This document shows, one piece after another, positions 1-9,565 of a stretch of DNA of 64,000 nucleotides. Each line of letters starts with the position of its first letter. The stretch's first letter is position 1. The position numbers were made by a program, and so were the translations under genes. Under the pieces are notes generated by a model. That model was not told the DNA's origin. It saw only the letters and a program-made list of their open reading frames with translations, and searched no databases. This DNA is from Pegoplata infirma (lineage: Eukaryota; Arthropoda; Insecta; Diptera; Anthomyiidae): contig OY992538.1 of the NCBI GenBank assembly GCA_963921195.1, forward strand, positions 11,246,330 to 11,310,329, written 5' to 3'.

Positions 1-172
1 TTAACATTAACATTAACATTAACATTAACATTAACATTAACATTAACATTAACATTAACATTAACATTAACATTAACATTAACATTAACATTAACATTAA
101 CATTAACATTAACATTAACATTAACATTAACATTAACATTAACATTAACATTAACATTAACATTAACATTAA
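1..172. repeat. (TTAACA)n hexamer satellite, cut by the window edge
   Basis: About 28.7 uninterrupted copies of the hexamer TTAACA run from the first base to position 172, then stop abruptly. The array is perfect, so it is either young or kept homogeneous. Its full length is unknown because it continues off the left edge. It is not the TTAGG-type insect telomere repeat, and Diptera lack that repeat. I read it as an intronic or intergenic microsatellite. Confidence 0.97.
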
Positions 173-179
173 CTTCAAA

Positions 180-420
180 TTCTGATTTTTTTGCATTAAA
201 AAATTAAAATTGTTTTTATTCGACCTTTAAAATATTGTATTTTAAGTAGCTCGAGGTCATTATTTTCTTTACTAACTAAAACTATGATATTCTCCTAGAA
301 TAATATTCAAGAAAATTATTTTTCTGTTTTAAATTTATTTGTGTTGGTTATTTTAGCATGAATTAATTGAGACGTGTTTCGGAATTTGTCAGATTTCATT
401 GTCAAGATTATTTAGGAAAT
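180..420 (-). repeat. Single arm of the foldback family seen at 30.5, 32.9 and 45.8 kb
   Basis: The order of landmarks (TTCGACCTTTAAAAT, GCTCGAGGTCA, then ACGTGTTTCGGAATTTGTC, then a TCAAGATTATTTAG block) matches the left arm of the inverted-repeat elements at 30537-31095, 32925-33235 and 45780-46392. Only one arm is present. Read on the minus strand it contains the same hammerhead-like block described for those elements. It lies just downstream of the small host exon, in an intron or past the gene. Confidence 0.75.
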
Positions 421-602
421 ATAAAAACCCTCTACTTTAAGTAGCATATGGATTTTAATGACAAATCGGTATAGATCAGATTAATATTTTAGTTTGATAT
501 TTGACGATCAACAAGAGTTACGAAATTTGCTCCAACAAATTTACCTAAATAAACTTTGTTAAAATAACAAAAAAATAAATAGTAATTTATTGTTACACTT
601 AC

Positions 603-794
603 CGGTTTTAATCAATTTAAAGTTGACATTATTTTGGGATTTAAAAGCCTCATTTAAACTACTATGACCGTAATCCTTAAGCACTCCGGTTTGGGACGCC
701 ATACTAGATTGTGGGCTAAGGGAACCACCTCGTGGCCCCCTCCACCCAAAGAAATTACGACTTTTTGGACCACTTAAAGATTTTCCCAAAAAAT
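603..794 (-). CDS. Internal coding exon of an unrecognised host gene (downstream exon of the pair)
   Basis: This is a 192-nt open block with balanced codons in AT-rich surroundings. It encodes a Gly/Ser-rich stretch beginning DFLGKSLSGPKSRNFFGW and containing SLSPQSSMASQTGVLKDYG. On the minus strand it is preceded by a pyrimidine-rich tract ending TGCTGTTTAG (acceptor AG at 796-795) and followed by a near-consensus donor, CCG|GTAAGTG (GT at 602-601). The exon takes two bases to complete a codon at its start and ends in phase 1. The start phase fits the donor of the large exon at 9566: the joined codon is GAT (Asp). I therefore place both exons in one gene transcribed right to left, with an 8.8-kb intron. 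No family motif is recognised. The next exon would lie beyond position 1. The coding call is strong; the product is unknown. Confidence 0.8.
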
Positions 795-1430
795 CTAAAC
801 AGCAACAAAAATAAAGACAAGAAAATATTAGAATCCTAGGAAATATAATGTATAGAAAAAGAAAATTTCAGCAATTCAAACAAGTTTTAAAGAAGAATAA
901 AAAAAAATCAAACAAAAACAATGCTTTTAAAAAACAGGTAACATATAACCAAAAAACAATTTTAATTAAATTAAAAACTTTTGTAAAAACAAACAACATA
1001 CAAAATCCCAGAAGTACTATTGTACAACAAAAATAAATAGTAAAATTGCAAAATGTTTTTTTGGGGAATTTTATTAAATGTAGTTCATTTTTATAATTTA
1101 TAAGGAATGGCTGAAATAAAGTGGCAAAGACTACATTTAGTTGTTAGTAGCTGCATGACTTTTTAAAGTTTTCAATACATTTTTTTTAAATATTGAGCAA
1201 TTGATCACATTGTGCAATAATTTTGCTTGTGGGTATGTGAAACCATTCACGCGAAATTTTTTTTTTTAATTTTCAAAAATAAAAAACATTGATCGCAGGA
1301 TGCCACAGGTTAATTTTATCCGATTGCACGCAAAATTGTACCACATAATCTTAAGGTCGAGCAGAACAAAAATTTGCGTCTGCAAATGGAAAAATCAAAA
1401 GTTGAAGAAAAAAATGCAACTCTAATGGAT
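795..1430. other. Intron sequence; AT-rich with one possible decayed coding relic
   Basis: Most of this stretch is A/T-rich and low complexity. At about 1335-1430 on the plus strand one frame reads NLKVEQNKNLRLQMEKSKVE, a coiled-coil-like run with a stop 12 codons upstream. It ends where a TA-flanked MITE begins at 1438. Just past that MITE, at 2567-2605, an adjacent frame reads LDFESCEKILQMTGTR then a stop. This may be a transposase-type pseudogene split by the MITE, but I cannot identify it. Confidence 0.3.
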
Positions 1431-1437
1431 AGCTTTA

Positions 1438-2567
1438 CACTAAAAAAAAACATTGTAAAATTACAAGAAAAGCTTGTAACTATTTTTTTGCTACCTCTTA
1501 TTTGACAAAAAATCCTAGTAACCAATATTTTTATACCCTCCACTCTAGTGATAGAGGGTATATATAAGTTTGTCATTCCGTTTGTAACTCATCGAAATAT
1601 CGATCTGGGACCCCATAAAGTATATATATTCATGATGCCCGATCGATTTTAAGACATTCTAGCGATGTCCGTCTGTCCGTCTGTCCGTCTGTCCGTCTGT
1701 CCGTCTGTCCGTCTGTCTGTCTGTTGAAAATGCTGTCGCGGACAAAATATTGCACAGAGATGACTGAAACTTAACATATTTATTGGAAGTTCTCCCGAGC
1801 AGTTTGGTATTGCATTTGAGCGATATCGGTTCAGCGGTTCAAAAGTTATGAACGAAAATGTAAGCACACCTCAAAAATTTCAGTACATTCAACATAACCT
1901 AAAAATACAAAATGCTTTAATTCGGCTTCTGGTTGGCATACGTGAACATAATTGAACACCAAACGGTATTTAAACAAGTACGAACACAAAAAAAAAAAAA
2001 ATCGCGGATTTTTTTACCAAAATTTTTTTTCCGCGAAAATTTTTTTTTCAAAAGTAATTTCCTTTTAAATAAAGTTTTTTGCAATAATCTTTTTGAAATT
2101 GTGGAGGGTATCACTACATTCGGCAAGGCCGAATTTAACTTTTTTACTTGTTTTTATTTTACAAGGTTTTTACCAATAAAATTGTAAATTTACAAATTTT
2201 TTGACAGGATAAAATTTACAAGGTTTCGTTACTTTACTAGATTTTTTGCTACCTCCTATTTTACGATTAATCCTAGTAATTTTACAAGCTTTTTTTAATA
2301 TTTTTGTAATTTTACAAGCTTTTTACCAATAAAATTGTTAATTTACAGTGGCAGTAAAAATTACAAGGAATTCTCGTGAATTTACTAGATTTTTTTGTAA
2401 AATTATATTGGAAATTTGTAAAATTACAAAACAAATTGTAAAATTACAAAAAAAATGTAAATTTCGATTCAAATTTGTTTGTTAAAAAAACAAGGAAAAC
2501 TGTTAAATATTGGTAAAATGGGATTACGAGACATTTACTAGTAATTTGACAAAGTTTTTTTTTTTTA
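1438..2567. mobile_element. K-family TA-flanked MITE, interrupted by a mini-me element
   Basis: The start reads TA then CACTAAAAAAAAA. The body carries the family's repeated phrases TTGTAAAATTACAAG, GCTACCTCCTATT, CTAGTAATTTTAC and TTTTTACCAATAAAATTG. The right end is worn, as a poly-T run near 2567. A mini-me element occupies 1530-2152, and the phrase on either side of it rejoins as in the copy at 2666-3200. There is no coding capacity. The family's TA flanks suggest a Tc1/mariner-type origin; this is inference, because no transposase is present. Confidence 0.7.
1530..2152 (-). mobile_element. mini-me/DINE-1-like element, subfamily A
   Basis: The left end has a hairpin, TACCCTCCAC...GAGGGTA, followed by AGTTTGTCATTCCGTTTG, a TATATATTCATGATG tract, a GTCC/GTCT tetranucleotide microsatellite at 1677-1724, and the phrase GTTCAGCGGTTCAAAAGTTATG. 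The far end has the small palindrome ATTCGGCAAGGCCGAAT and TTTTTTACTTGTTT. This matches the known dipteran mini-me elements (also called DINE-1/INE-1), which carry TA and GTCY proto-microsatellites and are regarded as non-autonomous Helitron/Helentron relatives. It is inserted in the K-family MITE. Family assignment is from architecture only. Confidence 0.75.
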
Positions 2568-2665
2568 GATTTTGAAAGTTGCGAAAAAATATTGCAAATG
2601 ACTGGGACGCGTTAAGCTGCCCATTCATTTCCAATATTATTTCCAATATCATTATACAATTTTAT

Positions 2666-3200
2666 GCACTAAAAAAAAAAAAAACTTGTAAAATTAAAAG
2701 AAAAACTTGTAACTTTTTTTTTTTGCTACCTCCTATTCGACAAAAATTCCTAGTAATATTACAAGCTTTTTACCAATATTTATTTTATTTTACAAGGTTT
2801 TTACCAATAAAATTGTAAATTTACAAATTTTTTGACAGGATAAAATTTACAAGATTTCGTAACTTTACTAGATTTTTTGCTACCTCCTATTTTACGAGAA
2901 TTCCTAGTAATTTTAAAAGATTTTTACCAATAATTTTGTAATTTTACAAGCTTTTTACCAATAAAGTTGTAAATTTACAGTTTTTTTGGCGCAATAAAAA
3001 TTACAAGACATTCTCGTGAATTTACTAGACTTTTTTTGTAAAATTATATTGGAAATTTGTAAAATTACAAAAAAAATTGTAAAATTGCAAAAAAAAATGT
3101 AAATTTCGATTTGTTAAAAAACAAGGAAAACTGTCAAATATTGTTAAAATGGGATTACGAGACTTTTCCTAGTAATTTGACAAAGTTTTTTTTTTATGTG
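2666..3200. mobile_element. K-family MITE, second copy
   Basis: Starts TGCACTAAAAAAAA (TA mutated to TG) and ends TTTTTATGTGCA. The interior repeats the family's phrases GCTACCTCCTATT, GAATTCCTAGTAATTTT and TTTTTACCAATAAAGTTG in the same order as at 1438-2567 and 41613-42948. Non-coding. Confidence 0.65.
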
Positions 3201-3354
3201 CATCTAAAACTTGTAACTTTTAAAACCTTTAAGTCGGTTTTAGTCCTTGCAGTTTTGTGACAGCCTGTTCCTCATACAACTATAAAACTTTAGTTTTAAG
3301 GTGTTGGCTGTTATACTATATTTCAATATTTTCCTGTGTACACATGTAGGTTTT

Positions 3355-4008
3355 TTTATACCCTCCACTTAGTGATAGAGGGTATATATAAGTTTGTCAT
3401 TCCGTTTGTAACTCATCGAAATATCGGTCTGGGACCCCATAAAGTATATATATTCATGATGCCCGATCGATTTTAAGACATTCTAGCTATGTCCGTCTGT
3501 CCGTCTGTCCGTCTGTCCGTCTGTCCGTCTGTCCGTCTGTCCGTCTGTCTGTCTGTTGAAAATGCTCTCGCGGACAAAATATTGCACAGAGATGACTGAA
3601 ACGTAACATATATATTGGAAGTTCTCCCGGGAAGTTTGGTATTGCATTTGAGCGATATCGGTTCAGCGGTTCAAAAGTTATGAACGAAAATGTAAGCACA
3701 CCTCAAAAATTTCAGTACATTCAACATAACCTAAAAATACAAAATGCTTTAATTCGGCTTCTGGTTGACATATGTGAACATAATTGAGCACCAAATGGTA
3801 TTTAAACAAGTACGAACATATTTTTTGACAAAAAAAGAAAAAAATCGCGGATTTTTTTTGTTACCAAAATTTTTTTTTCGCGGAAATTTTTTTTCATTTT
3901 TTTCAAAAGTAATTTCCTTTTAAATAAAGTTGTTTGCAATAATCTTTTTGAAATTGTGGAGGGTATCACTACATTCGGTAAGGCCGAATTTAACTTTTTT
4001 ACTTGTTT
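3355..4008 (-). mobile_element. mini-me-like element, subfamily A, second copy
   Basis: Nearly the same sequence as 1530-2152, in the same orientation: hairpin end TATACCCTCCACTTAGTGA, GTCY microsatellite at 3491-3554, the GTTCAGCGGTTCAAAAGTTATG phrase and the terminal ATTCGGTAAGGCCGAAT/ACTTGTTT. The two lie about 1.2 kb apart, so they offer a direct pairwise age comparison. Confidence 0.75.
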
Positions 4009-4895
4009 ATAGTGTAAATGCAATTTTTTATTTATTTAGTTTTTTTGTATAGTTGTTTATCCTGTGCCACCACCATTAACTTTTTCACTTACTGACTGAC
4101 ATTTATTGACGCTAAATGACAGGCGGATAAGTGTTTTTAATGCATTTTTTAATACAACAACCAAAACTTGAAATAATCCATATAAGGTTAACAACTTTTA
4201 GAGTGAATTTTTAAGTCCTTTTTGTTTGTACAGGAATTCTTGGTGGAAAATTACAAATAGAAATTGTGTACGAAAGTGCTTAAAAGCAATTAATGTTTAG
4301 TGAAATGGAAACATACACTTGGAAATTAAAATAACACACATATTTTCAATGATTATTGAGTGGATTGATTGAGTCGTGACTTTTTGATTGCAACTACTTG
4401 ACTTTTGATTGTCTGAAAAAGTTATGAGAAACAGAATTCGTCACTATTTTCTAGGCAAACGTGGTAAAGAAGCAAGCTAAATCTCTACCCGGTTTGTCTA
4501 AAAAACAAGAAATTCATGACTTTTCAGTCATCCCTTAAAAAATACAAATACTCAAATACCCTCTAAGAAATTTAAAAAAGCAAGCAATACAATATTCAGT
4601 GCAAATGAATAAAAAGGAAAACCACAAGATTTTTAAGAAGTTGAATAACGAACTCCTAATATAAAATATCTGCCATAAAGTTTTCTGAAACTACGTCGCG
4701 AAAGATCTGCTTATTTCAGAAGACAGATTATAAAATATTTCGAACTTGAAAAATTCTATGAAATCAAAGCCAGCTGGAAAATTGTTCACTCGAGTTGAAA
4801 TTTTATCAATATTTTCGAAAACACAAGTAAACGAGTGTAATTCGGAGATGCCGGATATATTTATCTGCTTTGATCTGATAATATATAATTGTGCC
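4009..4895. other. Unique AT-rich intron sequence
   Basis: No repeat family, hairpin of note or coding frame with splice signals was seen. Overlapping short open frames on both strands near 4690-4930 show no codon-level structure. Confidence 0.5.
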
Positions 4896-4896
4896 A

Positions 4897-5003
4897 ATGT
4901 CGACCAAATTCAAGATATAATTAGATCTTGATTTTTGGTCATTTCAGACAATGTTGACCAAATTCAAGATATAATTGGATCTTGATTTTGGTCATTTCAG
5001 ACA
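4897..5003. repeat. Two tandem copies of a 54-bp hairpin
   Basis: Two direct copies of a 53-54-bp unit run back to back. Each can fold, pairing GACCAAATTCAAGAT with ATCTTGATTTTTGGTC. The two units differ at only a few bases. It may be a short duplicated hairpin, or the end of a larger lost foldback. Confidence 0.7.
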
Positions 5004-5019
5004 TAATTATATCCAATCC

Positions 5020-5235
5020 GACATGAATCTAATTCCGTTTGCATGTGTCAACCTGTAGCCAAATTACAGCATTTTTTACGTTAAATGCTTTTAAAATCAC
5101 CAACTTCAAATGCGCGTAAAAAAAACTCGAACTAAACCTAAAAATGACTGAGGGTTTTGTTATGGAAAATGTCAACTTTCATTTGCCTTTGGTTTCATCC
5201 GATTCCGATTTGGAAAGTTTGATTGTGTATCACTG
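5020..5235 (+). repeat. M-family dispersed repeat fragment
   Basis: The blocks TTAAAATCACCAACTTCAAATG, TTTTGTTATGGAAAATGTC and TTTCATCCGATTCCGATTTG recur at 39540-39845 (minus orientation) and 39995-40165. A related end appears at 15250-15425. Non-coding. The termini are not resolved. Confidence 0.6.
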
Positions 5236-5749
5236 TATAATTCGTAAAAAAAAAAACTTTTGTGTCCGGAATAAAGTTTTCTAAAAACTTTTCCGGACTT
5301 TTTTAAAAATTAAATTTTTATATTTTTTTTTTTTTATCTTTTTTAATGAAATTTTTTTCATTTTCACAAGTCAAGGAATATGTGACTTTAGATCGAATAA
5401 CTAATTTTTTCTGCAGGATAGTGACTTGGAAGTTATTAAGGATCAGGATTAGAGTCCCCAAAATTTTCCCTTACGGAATGTTTTTTTTTTTATTTGAGGT
5501 TTGACGTTGAAATCTTTCATAAAAACTGTTTAGAATAAAAAATAAAATTAAAACAGCCCCGTTTAGCACGGAATCATATTCGTTTCGGTTAAAAAAAAAA
5601 TCTTGAAAATTTTAGAGCTCTTATATCGTAATTATTGAAAGCACTTTATTCCCCGTTTCATTCCATTTCCATTCCCGTTCTATTCCATTTTGTTTCCCGT
5701 TCTGTTTCATTTCGTTCTGAATTCCATTTTTGTTTGTTCCATGTATAAC
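5236..5749. other. Unique AT-rich intron sequence with pyrimidine repeats
   Basis: This holds poly-A/T tracts and, at 5650-5730, a run of degenerate TTCCATTTC/TTCCCGTTC repeats just left of the CCCAGGCAG element. No gene or structured RNA was seen. Confidence 0.5.
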
Positions 5750-5751
5750 AT

Positions 5752-6798
5752 CCCAGGCAGAAAAATACGAACGGGAGAGCGCTGGCAAAGTACCTTTTAT
5801 GGTAGCTTGTGTGCTGGGAAAGCATCACAGTTTAGTACTCTCCCAGCGTCCAAAATGATAACCACGGTAAACGGTATGCCGTTGCTATTTTAAAGCGCTT
5901 TGAAAGCGCTTAAAAAACAAAAAATATGGTACTATTATAGCACTTTTAGAACAAAAAAATGGGACGTATCTAAATTGTATACATAAGTCCATAAGACAAA
6001 CCTTTTTTGGTGTTTATTTGAATAAAGAAATTTATTAAATTAGGATAAAAAATTTATTGACTCATTTATTTGGATAAAAAAAATGTCGAACAAACTTTTA
6101 CCAATTTTCTAAGTCCCGGAAAAAATTTGTTTGCAGTTTTATTTGCGTTTTGGAATAAAAAATTTAGTAAAAATTTGGAAAAGTCCCGAAAAAAGTGGTG
6201 TATTGAACCGAAACGGGTATGTATCCGGAGTTAAAGGGTGATGTATTCGGAGTTTAAAACACTTCCTCATGAAAGAAACAGGTGTTTTTATATAAAAGAT
6301 GTCAAGTTTGTAATATGTAGGTCCAAAGACTTTATGGAGGTCATTGTGTATAAGTGACATATCATGAGAACTATCAAGGAAATAAAAAATATTCCAATTG
6401 TTATGAAAATTAATAAATTTAACCCTTCGTTGCATGTCATTGCATATATGCAATGTTGACTTCGCGCGTATCTAGCAGCTCCGCTATTCCTCATTTACCG
6501 TTATTTTTTTTCTTTGATCTCTTTCATGTCAAAACAATTAATTTTTTCGAAAATTTGCGTAGGTTGTAAAACATTTGTTAAAACAAGAAAAAAAAACCCA
6601 AAAAATGTTTTCTATTAGGAAATTAAATCATGTAATGAAGGGTTAAATAAAAAATTTATACATTGAACGGATTTAAATAGAAAAACATTGGCAAAGCGCT
6701 TGGAAAGCACTTTTTCGAATTCATACTACCTTCTACACAAAAAATAAAGTGCTTTGCCGAGACTTTTTCTTTGGAACGGTTGGCAGTTTCTGCCTGGG
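5752..6798. mobile_element. CCCAGGCAG-terminal non-autonomous element, copy 1
   Basis: It is bounded by inverted ends CCCAGGCAGAAA and TTTCTGCCTGGG and flanked by the dinucleotide AT on both sides (5750-5751, 6799-6800). Inside are repeated AAAGCGCTTT-type palindromes and paired CCGAAACGGG/ATCCGGAGTT phrases. Copy 2 at 6938-7778 is the same element without the 220-bp insertion at 6423-6642. No long coding frame is present. The superfamily is uncertain: the 2-bp duplication is shared with the copies at 34.6 and 55.3 kb but is not TA. Confidence 0.8.
6423..6642. mobile_element. piggyBac-type MITE inside the CCCAGGCAG element
   Basis: A 220-bp insert has inverted ends CCCTTCGTTGCATG and CATGTAATGAAGGG, flanked on both sides by TTAA (6419-6422 and 6643-6646). 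TTAA duplication with CCC-starting ends is the hallmark of piggyBac-type insertion. The second copy of the host element has the matching empty site, containing a single TTAA, at about 7616-7626. No coding capacity. Confidence 0.85.
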
Positions 6799-6937
6799 AT
6801 GTGTTAAAGAAATTAAAAATCTTTTTCAATTGATTTAAAAAGTATTATTTTACCCTACCTTAACCAATTGCTTACTCCTTTTAAACCCAAAAAATTTTAA
6901 TTTCAAAACATGATTTCAGGAGATGGTTAAGAACCAC

Positions 6938-7778
6938 CCCAGGCAGAAAAATACGAACGGGAAAGCGCTGGCAAAGTACCTTTTATGGTCGCTTGTGTGC
7001 TGGGAAAGCATCACAATTTAGTACTCTCCCAGCGTCCAAAATGATAACCACGGTAAACGGTATGCCGTTGCTATTTTAAAGCGCTTTGAAAGCGCTTTAA
7101 AAACAACAAATATGGTACTATTATAGCACTTTTAGAACAAAAAATGGGACGTATCTAAATTGTATACATAAGTCCATAAGACACAACTTTTTTTTTGTGT
7201 TTATTTGAATAAAGAAATTTATTAAATTAGGATAAAAAATTTATTGACTCATTTATTAGGATAAACAAATTTGAACAAACTTTGAACAATTTTCTAAGTC
7301 CCGGAAAAAATTTGTTTGCAGTTTTCTACGCGTTTTGGAATAAAAAATTTATTTAAAATGCTTTTAGGAAAAAATTTGGAAAAGTCCCGAAAAAAGTGGT
7401 GTATTTAACCGAAACGGGTATGTATCCGGAGTTTGAGGGTGATGTATCCGGAGTTTAAGACACTTCCCCACAAAAGAAACATGTGTTTTTATATAAAAGG
7501 TGTCAAGTTTGTACTATGTAGGTCATTGTGTGTAAGTGACATATCATGACAACTATCAAGGACCGGCCACTTATCCTGCAGAAAAATAAAAAATATTCCA
7601 ATTGTTATGAAAATTAATAAATTTTAATAAAAAATGTATACTTTGAATGGATTTAAATAGAAAAACATTGGCAAAGTGCTTGGAAAGCACTTTTTCGAAT
7701 TCATACTACCTTCTTCACAAAAAATAAAGTGCTTTGCCGAGACTTTTTCTTTGGAACGGTTGGCAGTTTCTGCCTGGG
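6938..7778. mobile_element. CCCAGGCAG-terminal non-autonomous element, copy 2
   Basis: Same ends as copy 1, flanked by the dinucleotide AC on both sides (6936-6937, 7779-7780). It lies only 140 bp from copy 1 in the same orientation. It lacks the TTAA-flanked insert but has a small extra segment near 7561-7580. The different flanking dinucleotides (AT and AC) argue for two independent insertions rather than one duplicated block. Confidence 0.8.
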
Positions 7779-7929
7779 ACAGTACAATAATTTATACTAA
7801 TAACCATATTTAAATCTGAAATTCCAAAAGATACCTTTTTAGAAAGAATTTTTGGGCTGGAGGATCGAACATTGCAAGTTTCTATGATCATTATTTCAGT
7901 AGGTAGAAAAAGTAACAAAGTTCATTAAC

Positions 7930-8890
7930 TTGCACCTTTTTGCCCCATTAAAACCGGAATTTCCAAAAAGTAGTTTTTCAGAATGTTTAAAATCGGATGA
8001 GCAGTTTCGGGTATTCAAATTTAACGTCATCTGACCAAATTTGGGCTTTAAAATGGCCAAATTTGGGCTTTAAAATGACGTCAATGACTTCTACCCTATA
8101 TTTACTCACACTAAAGAAGCATTCTAACTATTGGTAAAAAAAATTTTGAAATCGCTTGTCCAGTTTTGTGGATTTTCAAATTTTACGTTTTTGGAACAAA
8201 AGTGGGCGTAGAAGTGAGCGAAGTCGATGAGACCTATGCTATGTTCACCATAAGGGAGCATTCTTGCTATTGAAGAAAACATTTTTGAAATCGAATTAGT
8301 AGTTTCGAAGTTGTTTAAAGATTACGTTTTGTGACGCGTGTTTGTGGGCGTTGAAGTGGGAGAGGTCGATAAACCCTAGCATATGTCTACCCAAAAGAAT
8401 CATTCTAAATATATATTGGTGAAAAATTTGTTGAAATCGGATGAGTTGTTTCATCTCTTTTACATTTTAGATTTTGTTCCTAAAAGAGGGCGTAGAAATG
8501 GGCGTGGTCGATGAAACCTAGCATATTTCTACTACAAAGGACCCTTGGAATGGTTGATGTTGATGAAAAAAATTCTAAAATCGGATGAGTAGTTTTGAAG
8601 ATTTTAAAATTTTTCTTTTTTGGACAAAAATGGGCGTGGTCAATGAAATCCAGCCTTGTCCATCTTGAAGGAACACTCTAAATATTGGTGAAAACATTTT
8701 TGAAATCGGATGAGTAGTTTAATTTTTTTGAAAAAAGTGGGCGTGCTCGTGGTCGATGAAACCCAACATAAGTATCATTCCAAGAATGTAGTGTTTGAGA
8801 TTTTTAAATTTTACTTTTTAAAAAAAAAAAAAAGTAGGCGTAGAAGTGGACGTGGTCGATGAAACGTAGCCTATATAGGGCTACCACATA
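7930..8890 (+). repeat. Diverged tandem array, period about 145 bp
   Basis: At least six degenerate units, each with GAAATCGGATGAGTAGTTT, a TTTTGGACAAAAGTGGGCG-type block, GTGGTCGATGAAACC and CATTCTAAATATTGGTGAA. Unit starts fall near 7990, 8148, 8290, 8435, 8578 and 8702. The complement of the GGGCG block (CCGCCCACTTTTACGCCCAC) recurs three times at 27780-28225, so the two arrays are related. It looks like an old satellite-like expansion inside the intron. Confidence 0.75.
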
Positions 8891-9565
8891 TTCTAACAAT
8901 GCGTTGGTTGTGAAGGCTTAAGTGTGTATTTCGTTATTTATTATTACCGGCTACTAAATACCGATCGGAAATATTTGTATTATAAAAAAATTAATTTGTA
9001 AACAAAATCGGAAAATATTTTAATATTTTTTTTAAATATTGAGAATTCTATTTTATTTTAATTCCAAAATTTAGAATGCAATTTGAAGATGCTTCCTGTG
9101 GTCCGAATTTTAAACATATTCGTATTTAATACATCTTTCCATAATTAGCTCTCGTTTACACTCAACAAATATTCAATAACTTTTTAAAAAATACTTCTTG
9201 TGGTTTTCCTTTGTTTAAGGCCAAAAATAAAAATGCAAAAAATTAAAACGATTAAAAACTTAATAAATATAACAAAAAACAAATAAATAATAATAACAAA
9301 AACTAAAAAACAATTAATGTTAGCGGCATTCATTACTCATTTTTATGTGTTAGAAGACAACAGACTTATGTTTTTCTCTCCCTCTCTCTCTTTTTATTAT
9401 TTTCTATGTTTCTCAGCATTAAGAAAGCAAGCCAGAGAGTGAGTAAAAACTAGCCTTTCAGTTTATTTTATTATGTTTTGCTTTAATATACTTTGTCAAG
9501 CTGTCAAACTGTAAACAATTTTATTAGATTTTTGTAAAAAAGTATTTTTTGGGGGCACCTGTCAC
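8891..9565. other. Unique AT-rich intron sequence next to the large exon
   Basis: No repeat family was recognised. Short CT-rich tracts occur at 9378-9395. The donor of the upstream exon is at 9565-9564 (minus strand). Confidence 0.5.

Noticed and set aside
1..172. Terminal hexamer array as a telomere
   Set aside because: Flies lack short telomerase repeats, and the array is followed by ordinary intron sequence with a coding exon 430 bp away.
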